From: Neckera pumila
Taxonomy: Eukaryota > Streptophyta > Bryopsida > Hypnales > Neckeraceae
Reading direction: 5' to 3'
Assembly: GCA_963969595.1 (NCBI GenBank)
Contig: OZ018408.1
Span: forward strand, 10,103,823 to 10,167,822
Length of the DNA: 64,000 nt
Shown here: positions 35,529-48,170 of the stretch, in pieces
Numbering within the stretch: the first letter of the stretch is position 1
Layout: each line of letters starts with the position of its first letter
Made by a program: the position numbers and the translations under genes
The notes under the pieces: generated by a model
What the model saw: only the letters and a program-made list of their open reading frames with translations
Database searches by the model: none
Told to the model about the DNA's origin: nothing

Positions 35529-36730
35529 ATGTGAGTGGGTTGGGGTGTTTCTAGGGTTTGCGAGGGAATGGGGATGTGTGTTGGTGTTGGGGGTGGCTGT
35601 TAATTGGGGTGGCGGATGAAGAGGAGTGCAGTGGTGGCACTGATGGGTTGTGGTTTTGATGATGGCGGTGGTCTTGGTGGTTCAGGAGGGCGTCTGTTAA
35701 TAGGCCGCCGACGCCGGATGCCGATGACGACAGGGACCAGGAGCCGACTCTGCAGGAGATTATTAACATGAAGGTCGATTACCCCCCTCCGCCATAACTT
35801 GTATCCCTCTTTGTGGTTGGAGGTTGCGGGGGAGGGATTATGCCCATCTGCAGTTTGCTTGAGACACGAGGACAGCTCCTCCCCACACTACTGGTTGGTT
35901 CGAATTGGTCTTACGCTCTGAAGTCGTCGACTTGTCGTCTGCTTGGGGGAAAGAAAAGAAAAGAAAAGAAATGGGACGCAGGGGAACAGGGGCGGCCCTC
36001 TCACTTATAATTTGGTTTGGACGGGTGCAGTTGATAGAAAGCGGGGAGAAGGAAAGATTGAAAGAGCTGTTGCGGGAACGACTCATTGAATGTGGCTGGC
36101 GAGATGAACTCAAGGCTCAATGCAGGTCGGTCTGGCTTCCCGATTTCTCGACGCTCGATGCCTTTGAATTATGGGTTGATTATGCTCTATTCTTCGTTAT
36201 TCACGTTTTGGTGATTCTTAGTGTTTAGATAGTCTCGTATGTATGTATATATTGGAGCCTTTAAGAAGGTTGCTGCATGTCGTGTCCAATTCTTGGATTT
36301 CAGTGTCTGTTGTGGAAGCTTATGTTCGCCTTGGAACATGTTCGGACGGAATGGTTGGCAGGGCTTTTACTAGAAAGAAAGGCCGTGCTAATATCACGGT
36401 GGATGACCTTGTTCGTACCATTACCCCAAAGGGGCGAGGTGCGTTCACCTAACATTCTCATGGTTTAAATCTGCTATTTCGTGGATGTCCTGTATATCCT
36501 TCCATCAAGGTCATGTGTGGTCCCAGTCTTATAACATGATTATATATATTCAGAGGCGAGTGATGCAAGTTGAGATATCAGTGAGAAAAGACTTTCTACA
36601 GTAGCTGTTTGAAAAGGCTATACCGCCGTTGGCTTATGTGTCACGGACTGTTGCAGCCATGGTGCCCGATAACGTGAAAGCGGAATTGTTGCAGCGTATT
36701 CGAACATTCCTCATGAGTGATCTCTCCTAA
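35529..36730 (+). CDS. ENY2: Transcription and mRNA export factor ENY2/Sus1
   Basis: Small helical protein shared by the SAGA deubiquitinase module and the TREX-2 export complex at the nuclear pore. My model has five exons: 35529-35530 (AT of the start codon), 35686-35773, 36031-36125, 36362-36438 and 36657-36730, all with GT-AG junctions. They give 336 nt, 111 residues. Signatures in order are [44 protein letters not shown](R)[28 protein letters not shown] and [17 protein letters not shown]. The length matches plant and animal ENY2 (about 100-115). The start rests on splicing: exon 2 has no in-frame ATG before RPPTPD, an in-frame TGA lies just upstream, and AT + G(AGG) gives Met-Arg-Ala-Ser-Val-Asn, close to the conserved N-terminus. 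It appears intact. Confidence 0.92.
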
Positions 36731-39213
36731 AGCGACAGGGTTTTTTATCCATCTGCTCAAAATTGGAAAGGCGGGCACCCCTGCTTCCTGTAATCAGTCC
36801 CTCTAGTTGTGTGTTTGTGTTGCTTCATGTACATTAGCTTGGGTGTCAATTGTCAAGTAGGTGGTGCTTCACGCACTTTGGGGAAGGGGAACAAAGGTTG
36901 ATTGTCTATGTGTAGAGTATGTGTAGGTTACCTTGCACTCTGAGATGCTGGGTATTGTTTTTATTTGGTTTTGTACAAAAAGGGTCTTTGAATTAGTGAA
37001 GGTGAACCATTTATTACCTCTTGTGGTTAATGCTACTGTTATTATTCCACTCTCAAGCTGATGTGGATGAAGCTCATTACCATCTTTAATGTATTCAAGT
37101 AGGTCTAGAATTCCATTGTCTATCATTCTTCAAATCTAAAAGAATTCTTCACGCTATCTCTGCTGTTATAATCCGCTCTCAAAGACTATCAAGACTTGTC
37201 ATTTTTCGACGAATTTATCGAAGGCTAGCATATTTAGCCTTCCGCTGTTGACTCCGCTGTTTTTGAAGTCATTGCCGTTTTCTGTGTAAGATGATTTGTA
37301 AGTGTGTCTACGAGGATGCTGTTGTTGGATGGGGTCGAGTTTGGTCGGTATCATTCAGGCATGATCATCATGCAGATTACGATTTCTAATTCAGAGGTTA
37401 ATCCACCGGGACTTACTTTTGGCCATAACATTCCGAACACCCTTTCTGACTTTGGTGGGCAACCCTATGAAGGACTGACGTTTTGAGCACATGCATGAGC
37501 ATGCGTGAAGATGCATGACACGTGGAGGGCTACACTTCATTCTGTTTAGACGGTGTGGTCCACTGAGATAAGTTCGATAAGTTCGATAAGTTCGATAAGT
37601 TCGTTTAGTGTTTGTTCTTATGATTTAATATATTCTTTTCTAAAGTTTGATATTTTTCTCATGTAATAATGTATATTAAAATTTTAATTTCATTTAAAAG
37701 AAATTAAAAATATGGAAATGAAATTTATATGATTTTATAAAATAATTTCTTTGTAAAAATTATTGTAATGACAAAAATATTTAAAATAATTTAAAATGTC
37801 AGCAAAATTGTAGATGATAGTGGTAAACATTACAATGTAATTGATGTACCCCTTGAGCTCACATTAAGAGAAATTTGATAGAAAAGTGATTTTAACAATT
37901 TTGGACAAAAATAAAAAGGAACTACATTGTCTTAGTTTAGCTCCAAGACATTTTGAATCAATATTGCTAAAATACATTTTATAGGTGCTTGGATTGTTTT
38001 CCCCCCCTAAATGTCAAAGTTTCCCTTCAGAAACTCTTGACAATTTGGACAGGTTCCTTCAATCTCAGTTTTGGGCATGATTTTTTTAAACCTTTTTCTA
38101 AATGAAAAAAACACATAGGATTTTTGAAAATAAATTTTTATTTAAATTGGTGCTTGGGAGAAAAAGATCAAAATAGTTGAAAAGAGGCAACAGAAACAAC
38201 CACAAAAACTTAGAATAATTCTTTTTTCAAATTTTTTTTAATAGAAATGTGTCTATGTAGATAAATTTGGTTAATTCTATTTGGATAAGTAATGTGAAAG
38301 TTATAGAACATCTTGTCTTGCAAGTAGTTGTAACATCTTGAAAAATAACGTACGGGACTTGTTTTTTTTGAATTTTTTTTGTACTCTCAGTAGAATTCTT
38401 CATAATAATAATTTTTAATTCAAAATTTGAAATACAAAAATATTAGGTTAAAGGGATTCAAGTCTTAAAAACTAATTTGCTATATTGCCTAAAAGATGTG
38501 CTTTTTGGTCACTTTGCATTCAAATACTTTACAACTATGTGGTCAAAATTTCTAAAATTTCTTCCATACGCTCTCATACTAGTCTATTTTAGATGTGCAA
38601 AATAAATAATATTTGAAAGTTTGCACTATTTGCACTAAAACAATGGCATTTTGAGTAATTTTTTATGGAACAATGGCCTTGAGTATTTAGGATAAAGAAC
38701 ATAACTTTAAATTTTTTTAAATAACCACTATGACTTTAATTTAATTCATTGATGTGAATATTCTAATACCATGATTGTAGAGCAGAGCTTGTTCTTCAGG
38801 AAATAATTAAAAATATAGATGCCATAATTTTGGAAATTTTAATTTTTAATAAAAAAAATAGTATAAAAATGAGAATATTTCTAATTTTAATCAATGTTTA
38901 TCAAACTTCCAAACCTTATTTTCTGAAAATAATTAATTTTGATAGAGATGTACCAATCTTGTCTTTGTTTATTGTAAATAGAAAAATTAGATAAAAAATT
39001 GCATTTCTTTAGTTGCTACTACTATTTACATTTGTCAAGTGGATGCAATACGTCCTGGATGGCATTTGAGGATTAACTTGGAAGACATTGAGGACAAAAA
39101 GTGGCCAATGGATGACTTTCAAGACTACAATAAAAATGAAGAATGCACCTCTTGGTCCAAAAATCATATCATTTTTGACCAAATCTCTTAGTAATAGGTC
39201 TTGTCTTTTCCCT
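36731..39213. other. Spacer with short tandem repeat
   Basis: The first few hundred bases probably hold the ENY2 3' untranslated region. At 37568-37604 the 9-mer GATAAGTTC is repeated four times. The rest is AT-rich with no gene recognised. Confidence 0.5.
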
Positions 39214-39451
39214 CATTAGATGACATTTGAGGCCTCTAAAAGACTGCGAGTTATCCTGCGTTCCCAGATTGCAGGAACGCATAATAACTGCTGGCTAATG
39301 TGGCCGAGACCATGCCACGTCATTTTCAAAAAAAAAAAAAAAATTGAAAAAAAAAAAATCCTGATAGTCTGTACCGGTTGTATGCAAAATCGGGCCAAAT
39401 TTGGGAACAGGCTTGAAACGGCCCTCCAATGCTCTCAAATGTCATCTAATG
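39214..39451. mobile_element. Dispersed non-autonomous element, copy 2
   Basis: Homologous to 6073-6356 (see shared blocks there). The termini are clearer: CATTAGATGACATTTGAG on the left and its near-perfect complement CTCAAATGTCATCTAATG on the right. An internal CCACGTCATTTT is followed by an A-rich tract. No coding sequence. MITE-like. Confidence 0.7.
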
Positions 39452-40589
39452 GAAATGCCTGGGAGGCCAAAAATGGCAATGAAGATGACATTTAGACAAT
39501 ACTTCTAGGAGAGAAAAAATGATTTTTCATCCATATTTTTGAGGACTTGGTTGAGCAGTTTTGCAAGAAGTTGGTGTTGGAAATCGTCCCTTTGTGGTAT
39601 TGTTGACTTTTGTACATAAGAAGATACTTAATAAATCCATGGATTATCAAGGTGTTTATTTTGTCAACTTCAAGCTCCTCACTCTTAATGTCATAAAAAT
39701 TATCTTTTTTTGAATTTGAGCCCAACTAATCAAAATGAAGCTAATGAGGTGTAGTCTCTAATTCAATTTGAAAATTTCAAAAACTCTTGAAATTAGATAT
39801 TGTATTGTGATTTGAACTTTGGGCCTATAACCACATTTTTTAATTATAAAAAGGCACGGTAAATATTTTTATCCCATGATATTCTATACTATCATACATT
39901 TCCATGGAGATTTTTGAGCCAATTTATTAATTAATATGATTTTTCTTTAATTTCTCCTTAAGAAAAATCACAGTAATTTCAAATTTTTACAAAATAATAT
40001 GAAAATTTAACAACTTATTATAGATGATATGTGATTTCATATCTGAAAAAATAAAAATAAAAATTTCAAGCTAGAATAAATAGTTACAACATAGGAACAT
40101 ATGAGGTGTAGTGATTTTGCAATGTAAAACAAAGTTAACCCTTACAAAGTTAACCCTTTAAGGACACTAGAAACCAAATCAAGAAGTGCCCAAAAAGATG
40201 ACTTTCTAATCAATGTGCATAAATGAAGAATTCACCTACTGATTCAAAAATCAAAAATAATTTTGGACAAAGTACCATGGTGATAGGTCTCATCCTTTTA
40301 CAGTTAAGATCATGTAGAAAGGGTTAGTCTAGCTCCCCTTTCACCAAGGTTTGAACCCAACAAATACGTAGTGTAATTGTAAGCCCATAAAAAAGTCTTT
40401 GACATTGCATAGTATCGACCTATTTTACAACTCTGAAACTGTACTGTGACAAGCACCTATCGGCAATACCAATACTACTGTTGATGACCAATTTACACAT
40501 GAATGCTCAAGCTGGATCACTTGGGACGATGCAACGCTCCCTTGCGTAAAATTCGAGACGCTGCGTCCTTGACAGACTGGGAAACAACA
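39452..40589. other. Spacer and probable DEG1 3' region
   Basis: AT-rich with no gene recognised. The stretch just below 40590 should contain the 3' untranslated region of the minus-strand DEG1 gene. Confidence 0.5.
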
Positions 40590-43500
40590 CTATCCATCCC
40601 GAGGTTCCAAGGTCACATCTACACCCACTTTCTGATCCCCACGAAGCACCTCCAGTTGCACCTGGCACGCAACACGAGACCCAAAAAACACGCTCAAAAC
40701 CGTTTTCAGAAGAACAGTTGTAAAGAACTTTGCAAAATTTCCATTTCAGAGTGGGTTGATCCCATTTCACAGAGTGTGAACTTGTATAAATATTGGATTC
40801 TACTTTGCGAACAACATTCAGTACTGAAAGTTATTCAGCAAAATCCAGCAACGAGGGTGACTTCGAGGCTGACAAAGAAAAGAGATAGTTTATGGAAAAA
40901 TAATAATAACTAGTAAAGCATATCATTTGCATTGGTGTCAATGCCCCTTCATTACAGAAACTTGTCTTGTATGCTCTATGATGTTTGATGTTGATGTTGT
41001 TGAAACATCTCAGATTCACCTTTGACAACAACACAATATCTTGCTTCCTCGTTCTATTCAAGGGAGACTTCTCTCTTTGCTAAATAGTATTATATTACAT
41101 GCCAAATATTTCTCAATAAATCTTTCTTAGTCCGTCATGAAAGGTACAACCAAGACACAATGTTGAGCAAGAATCCATGCATAAAGATATACGAGTATGT
41201 AAAGATATATGGGAATGTAGGTTGAGAGAAGAACTAAGCATGTGAAAAGTAGTGTACCGTGTCCCCCACTTTACAACGGTCCAGAATCTTGTAGAGGTCA
41301 CTGCCATTGGAAATCTTCTTCCCGTTAATTGAGGTGATGACATCTCCAAGAACCAAACGCCCATAGGTGTCTCGAGTGGTTGCCTTCAGTCCCTATATTT
41401 TACAATACAAGTCCTTCATTAAAATATCAAATGCTATAATCGATAGGGCCAAAAAGCATTCATGGTTAAAGATGACAATTATCGATGACACTTGCATCTG
41501 TTATAGTAAATGCAAGCATTCAAATGGATGGTCACATTTTCATCCAAGTTTTGGAAGAAGTATTAACACAGTTCTAGCAAGACTGACTTTTCAAGTACCA
41601 ACTTTTCTTCTGTTAGGGTGGTTGTTGCAAATGTTACAATTGTTGTAAGCCTACTCGTACTATACACGAGCAACTGCCCTCTCTACCTCACCTACATGTG
41701 GGGCATGTCACCACCACCAAGGGTTACAAGTTTGAAGTGTGCAAAGTTTGACAGTGGGAACTGCAGCATCAAAACTTGAGTGAAGGAAGGGGACAACTTG
41801 TGGAGAACTTACGGCTTTTCCTGCGGGGCCATTGGGAGGGGCATCCAGTACAAGCACGCCGCTCACGCCCAACTGCTCGACTGATTGCTCTGGTGCAAAT
41901 GAGATTCCCAGCACCGGACGAGTCACTTTGCCATACTTGATAATCTGCTCCACGATGCCACTCACCTAACCATTCCAATGCTTCAGTCAGTAGTACTCTA
42001 GTCCAATCAGTTCAGTTGAGAACCAATCTACCTATTCTTAGCATTCAAATTAGAAAACGTTTCATAGACCTTTTAACTCCCAAGACTCTTCTTAGTTCCT
42101 GTATTCACTATTACACAACCCTTTAAGACCTTTGGTTTTGAATGATGACAGATGTACTACATGACCAAATATACGTTGAAAGCACGGACTTTGAGTCTAG
42201 ACAAGAGTATGACTTCCCGATACATGGATGGTCAAGTACTTGAGGATTGATTGGAAATCAGGGACCAAATCTGTAGTCAGAGGTTTCTACTAAAGCAATG
42301 CGGCTGGAAAGGAGAATGGTAAAGGAGAGTCATAAACCGATCCTCCCCAAACTCTTTGAAAAAGTCATGAATCTCTGCTGAACTTTGATGGTCTTGACCT
42401 GGTTTGGTGGCGAGATTTACTAATGTCCGGTAACCAACTCAAGCCTGATGGCTCTCGTCTAATTGTCCAATACGTACCGTGTCCACAGGTATTGAGAATC
42501 CCACACCCGATGATGCGCCAGATGGAGAGTATATGGCCGTGTTGATTCCAATGAGGTTGCCAGAGCTGTCTAGCAAAGGGCCTCCACTGTTGCCCGGGTT
42601 GATTGCTGCATCAGTCTGGATGACGTCCTGAATCGGTCGTCCTGTGGATGCCGAACTGATTTCTCTCCGTAACCCACTGTGCCCACCATCGCCCAAACAA
42701 AGCATCAAATTTGTGGTCCCAAACTTGCAGTGTATATACCACGAATTCCAAGCGGAGAGGCCAACTGTCCCTCTAGAACAAGCTCGCTTTTTGAGAAAAG
42801 TTCTATTCAAAATTCCTCAAATTCACTGTAAATGTGTGTAGCTTTTGTTAATGCAAAGCCTCCTCCCCTTTTGTGAACATACCTTATCACTCCCGTGGTC
42901 AGTGTATGGTCCAGTCCGAACTGCACCCATATTTGAAAAACAGTAAATTCATGAGATTGTAGCCAAGACAGTTGCAGAACTCCGACCAAACGACTGAGAT
43001 TTCATAGTTACGAAATGACCAATTTGATTGATTGTACAGCGATAAGTATAATTCAGATGGGGTCAAATTTCGTACCACCATAACAGTGAAGAACATTGCA
43101 CAAGCTGGTAAAAAAAATATGAGGCCATTAGGTCCTTTAGGGGAATACCAGAACTATACAAGAAGGCACAAACGGGAAAAAGGAAGAATTTTAGTACCGG
43201 ATTGCCAATAGCAAAGACTTTCTGACCCACGAGAAGGTCATAAGACAGGCCCACAGGTAGTGGCCGCAGGTCCTCTGATGGGGCATCAATATGGAGGACT
43301 GCCACGTCCTTATCCTCGTCGAAGCCAACTATGTCCGCCTCATAAACAGACTGGTCACCTAGAGTCACTCTGTTACGACACGAGCTTAATTTTCAAGTAT
43401 ATGTTCACACTCACACCTCATGAAGGAAACAAAACAAAGATTACTATCCTAGTTTGAAAAACAATGCTAATTCTACTCCACATTAATGGATTTCAAACCT

Positions 43501-45377
43501 CAATTATATCTTCCTACACTACACTAGGAAAAAGTAAACATAATATTCTTGATTATCTCTATAACATGCTTAATAGACAAGTCACAACATAATTCATTGA
43601 GTTGATTATAGTGTCCAACTAAACTCCAAATTTGCTCGACTATATTTTTAGGATATTTGTAAGATCCACAAGGTGAAATCTTCCAGAATAATCTTGACTC
43701 TTAACTGAATGGATACGTATTTGAAACCAGATTATCGATTTTTCGCTGACAAATGATTATTCTGCTATCAAGGTTTGACAGCCACTACTTACTAAGTATA
43801 AAAGTTTTGTGATTGTACCGTAGGTCCGAAGCGCCTCGGATGACATGGAAGTTGGTTACCACATGGCCTTTCTTATCCCAGATGAACCCGGATCCTGAGC
43901 CTTGCGGCACCGACATCACATCCAAAGTGAAGGCGTCTCTCCTGCACCCACAACCTCACACAATTCTCAGTTCAACACCACTGTGCAATAGCAAATATTT
44001 TTGGGTGATGTCCCAAATACTTTACAATAAACAAAGAACATTAAGAACTACACATCTTGTCACTCTTGATTCGTTTTGATGCAACTTACTAACGAGGGCG
44101 AGCCCTGTGAATGCAACCATTTTCAAGTATCCAATTGGGCTGAGTGCTGCTCAGGAGACACCCAGCCTGTAATAATGTTCAATGGGGAAAATGTACCAAA
44201 AGAGTGCATTTCAGGATGCGTGTCCTGGAACCCTAAACTCAGTTACACCAGAATTCTAAAGACGATATACATGATGATTGGCCTGTATACGCCAAACCCA
44301 GAGGTCTGGAGCTCATATACTCATTAGAAAAAGAATAACGAAGAGATACCTAACTGCAACCCTACTTCAATGCCGACACCCCAAAATCTTGCACAGTGAG
44401 TACATTTTGATTTTGAGAATGTCTACTACCGGTACTTCAATATCAGAACTCAAGTTCGTTTTAGGTCGTCTTCCAATAATCTTCAAATAAAATTTCAAAC
44501 CCTCATAACTTTTGCATATGATGACCAAAAATCACCAAATAATCAGTTCTCCAGATGGTGTGTTGGAATCCTCGTTGATTTGCTAACAAAAACGCATAAA
44601 ATCTAGACATCCTTATGATAGTAACGCTTTCAATTCGCACGGCAATTCCAACAACTAGAAATTCATGGGAATGCACTTTGGCATGGCATCAGAATTGAAG
44701 TATGAGCTTTCTCGATATTGAACTAATCGATACGAAATGAAACGATGCGAGAATTCAATTGCGAGGATTCAAATGCAAGAATTCAAATATTCAAATGCGA
44801 GAAATTCAATGCGCGCCTACCGGATCGCGAGATTCGTGATATAGACCACCGACGGCGTGTTCGCCTGAAACAATTGCACCGTGGCCAACTCGTCGCCGCG
44901 CAGCTTCCGCGGCGCCAGAACCGCCGCAGCTGCGGTGGCGTCCAGCGGCTCACTCACCAGCAACGTCACCGCGACCGCAGCTGCCACCACTGCGGACGAC
45001 AATTTCGCTCCCCAAGTGCTCCAATTTCGCCCCAAATTCGCTTCCTCGCGCCTACGACTCTCCTCACCGTCATCCTCTTCCTCTCCCTCTCCCTCTCCCT
45101 CTTCCACCTGGGAAGAATCTCGACCATCACTCACGACCAAGATCCTCGTCTCAGCCCGGCTCCTCGCGACAATCCCCCGCAGCAACTTCGGACTCGCAAT
45201 GTCGGACTTATTACCCAACTGGGATTTCATCACCAATTGGGGAATTCTTGCACCTGCGAACGTCACCTGCGTGCGCCCCCATCCGCCCACGAGAGAGAAG
45301 AGCCGAGCACCATTCGTTCCTGATGAAAGAAGGAATGGATCGTGGCGATGAGGAGCTGCGAACGAGGGGAGCGCCAT
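40590..45377 (-). CDS. DEG1: Chloroplast lumenal serine protease DEG1 (HtrA/DegP family)
   Basis: An ATP-independent thylakoid-lumen protease/chaperone involved in photosystem II repair. Eight GT-AG exons on the minus strand: 45377-44821, 43941-43819, 43369-43198, 42920-42883, 42676-42478, 41965-41813, 41392-41258 and 40661-40590. They give 1449 nt and 482 residues with no internal stop. Residues 1-110 are a transit peptide; 126-142 is a hydrophobic lumen-transfer segment followed by an Ala-rich cleavage zone. The catalytic triad is His218 (VTNFHVI), Asp248 (DKDVAVL) and Ser327 (NPGNSGGP). One PDZ domain spans about 375-470 and contains [13 protein letters not shown] and [16 protein letters not shown]. 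The mature part is very close to Arabidopsis DEG1 (439 aa); the extra length is N-terminal. Oddly, residues 92-106 are almost all Glu/Asp/Gly, unusual in a transit peptide. Met50 is an alternative but unlikely start. Confidence 0.94.
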
Positions 45378-46862
45378 GGCGTGTGTGAATCTCTCTCAAG
45401 AATTGGTGAATTTGCAACCAAAGGCGAGAGTTTTGGGATTCATAGCTAGCGTCGAGGTGGAGTGTTTGGGACGACGAGATTGGAATCGCACCGCGATGGA
45501 CAAATGCGGTCAAATGGACAATGGCGTGCTGGGCAGCAGAGGCAGGGAACCATTGAAGGCATGATGGTGGGGCTTGTGACATAGGATGCACACCACGGCG
45601 AGCTCCTTTTGGAACTTTCGGTACTATAGATCCATGGTGGGATGATGGTCCTTATTGAACCAATGAAGGTAAGGAGCTACAGGAACCGTGCGATATCGCA
45701 TTTGGGGGAAAGGTAAACTCTTTGAAATGTTTTTCAGGAAATTTTTATAGAAAGAAAAATGGAATTGGCATCAACCCCAACTTGTTTCATATTTTTTGGA
45801 CCTTTGTGAAATTAGTTATTTATTTTTGAAGTTGAAATGCAGTAGTCACTAACATGATCTACTTCTTGAAATGTTCACTACTAGTGCATCGATGGTGCAT
45901 TGAAGAAAGAAAAAGGTACCATTGCGTTAGAGGATGCTTTTAGAGTCGGGTTTGTTTTTGGATCTCCTATCTTAGGCTCATTAGGTGTTTGCGCACTATT
46001 TTTTTGACATTTTGTAGAAATTTATATGATCAATAATCCCTAAAAGACAATTCTTCATTATACAGATAATTAAAAAATTGAGTAGGTTCCTACAAAGTCA
46101 ATTTTGGTTGGATGTTCACAAAATTTGACACAAGGTGTAAATGTATCCCCTCTTAGTGGAAATATCATTTTTTTTTATGGGGTGCCTAGATCAAAAATTA
46201 TATTGCTCTAAATTTATAGAGCAATTTGGACAATTTGAGCATCTTTAGAACATCTTTTGCTAAAACCTTCTTATTGGCTTTTGAAATTGGCATGTTTGTA
46301 AACTAATAAAACATGGCATCCAATTGTTGGAAAAAAAAAATTAGTTCTCAAATCACGTTTTAAAAAGAATCAAACATTGTTAGCTATGTTAGGGTGGTTT
46401 CAAAAAAAACACTTGGTTCAATAAGATACAAGATTGGAATTTATTAAACTTTTTTCATTTTTGTAGTAACTTGGAAAAAAGGAGTGCAAAATTAATCATT
46501 CATGGATTCTGATTTTTTTGAATGCTTACAACTTCTACCACTATTTTTTATTGCTTTTAACCTAGGAGGAGGGCTAAAAGTCTTATGCAACTTGGGGTGA
46601 TGGAAGTTGCTAGAGGAAAGAACGCCTTTTTGCACTCGGTGTGAAAACAACAACAACAGAAAATAGTAATCATTTTCACCGTATATCGGGGTCAGATTTA
46701 TTAGCCATCATGTGATAGGGTTTTTTTTGGTGGAATTTGTATGCATTGCCTCGATTTCAAATTTTTGGAAGTTCATTTTAGAGTGTTCTAAATATTTTGT
46801 GTCCTTCAACGAAGTTCAAAACACTCCATGACCCTATCGCATGACCCTATTCCATGATCCTA
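45378..46862. other. DEG1 upstream region and spacer
   Basis: The first ~250 bp are GC-richer and should hold the DEG1 promoter and 5' leader. Minus-strand 45591-45211 is open in another frame but has no family resemblance. Beyond 45700 the sequence is AT-rich without a gene. Confidence 0.45.
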
Positions 46863-47083
46863 TACACTAATGATGGTAAATAGTGTTACCTACAGTAATT
46901 GTTTTTATAATGCTATAATTTATTATTCTTCATGAATATTTTTACCAAGAGTATAGGTATTGATATGTTCCAAAGTTGCGGTTCTCAATGAATGTCATTG
47001 ATAAAGATACTCATCAAGAGTAATAATTTATGGCATTTTGAAAGCAAATAGTGTGGATAACACTAAATACCATCATTAGTGTA
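46863..47083. mobile_element. 221-bp foldback MITE
   Basis: The termini TACACTAATGATGGTA and TACCATCATTAGTGTA are perfect inverted repeats. Similarity continues inward for about 85 bp on each side, for example TTTATTATTCTTCATGA against TCATCAAGAGTAATAA. No coding sequence. No convincing target duplication beyond a possible TA. Confidence 0.7.
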
Positions 47084-47397
47084 GTTATATTCATAGCTTT
47101 ATTAATATTGAGGGCTTTACTAGTACTTGTGGTTTTACTGATATTTATTGCTTTGAACATTTTTCTTAGTCTTAAGGTTATTTTGATTAATGTTTTCTAC
47201 ACTATTCATTACACTACGTTATAATTCCCGGAAATTTCATTATATACGATATTCAATTATACTAGTGTGCCTTATGTCGTTGCTACAACCAAAACAAAAA
47301 TAAAAGCATTTGATTATTTTTTTGATTCATAAAAACTTTGAAAATCTATAATTTTCACATCGCAGGCTCAAACACCAGGTTACAAAGCCCATGCGGC

Positions 47398-47634
47398 CAC
47401 TACAAGAAACCCGCGTTTTAGGTGATGTTAGCATAACCTAAGCAAATGCATTTTTGTGGATGCAAAATAAAACAACTTGTGTTTTTATGTCAATAATATC
47501 ATCCAATGTAACATCCAGATATTACCTTGGACATTATTATTGACATAAAAACACAAATTGTTTTATTTTGTAACCCAGAAATGCGTCTGCTTAGGTTATG
47601 CTAATGTCACCTAAAACACGGGTTTCTTATAGTG
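47398..47634. mobile_element. CACTA-type MITE, 237 bp
   Basis: Begins CACTACAAGAAACCCGCGTT and ends with the near-complement AACACGGGTTTCTTATAGTG. The inverted arms extend about 100 bp inward and include TTAGGTGA(T/C)(G/A)TTAGCATAACC and ATGTCAATAAT. The flanking trinucleotides are GGC and GAC, a one-mismatch 3-bp duplication as expected for CACTA elements. No coding capacity. Confidence 0.85.
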
Positions 47635-47672
47635 GACCGGGGGACGCACGGTCCGGGAGATCTCAATGTAAC

Positions 47673-47801
47673 AAACAAACAAAATAAAATAAAACAAACA
47701 AACAAACAAAAACAAACAAACAAACAAACAAAAACAAACAAACAAACAAACAAAAACAAACAAACAAACAAATAAACAATCAAACAAACAAACAAACAGC
47801 C
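47673..47801. repeat. AAAC tetranucleotide microsatellite
   Basis: About 130 bp of CAAA/AAAC units with occasional AAAAC and AAAT variants. The minus-strand frame of Phe/Val/Cys/Leu across it is an artefact of the repeat. Confidence 0.9.
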
Positions 47802-48170
47802 AAACCTAAGGACTAATGTGTAGTGTGTCATTGCTACAACCAAAATGTAATTAAAAGTAAATTTCTAATTTTTCCATTCATAAAAGCTTCAAAATTCAAA
47901 ATTCAATAACTTTTTCACCATAAATTGAAACGCCATGAAACAAAGCTTGTGCACCCTTCCTCGCCTAGGACTTTCCAATGGTACCAAGAACGTGACAAAT
48001 TAATACTCAATTCAAAAGATACATAATTTAGCATAATTTACTAATTTTTAAGATCCAAAAAATAACTAAAAAATTCATAATTTTCCCACCGTACGTCCAG
48101 ATGTCACAAAACAAAGCCTGTGCGCCCCTCCTTGCCAAGGGCTTTTTGATGGTACCAAGCATGCTACCGG

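Larger units (their letters stand above)
47275..48160. repeat. Diverged local triplication
   Basis: A block running 'tgctacaaccaaaa…ttcataaaa…ttttcac…aaag(c/c)…tg(c/t)gc' occurs at about 47278-47397 and 47828-47995; its second part recurs at 48070-48160 (CACAAAACAAAGCCTGTGCGC…GGTACCAAG). The first copy is cut by the CACTA MITE at 47398. Confidence 0.6.

Noticed and set aside
44745..45351. Long plus-strand open frames (192 and 156 codons) over DEG1 exon 1
   Set aside because: They are antisense to a well-supported GC-rich exon, are Ser/Arg/Pro-biased and have no family resemblance.
47607..47843. Cys/Phe/Val/Leu-rich minus-strand frame
   Set aside because: Translation of the AAAC microsatellite and a MITE end.
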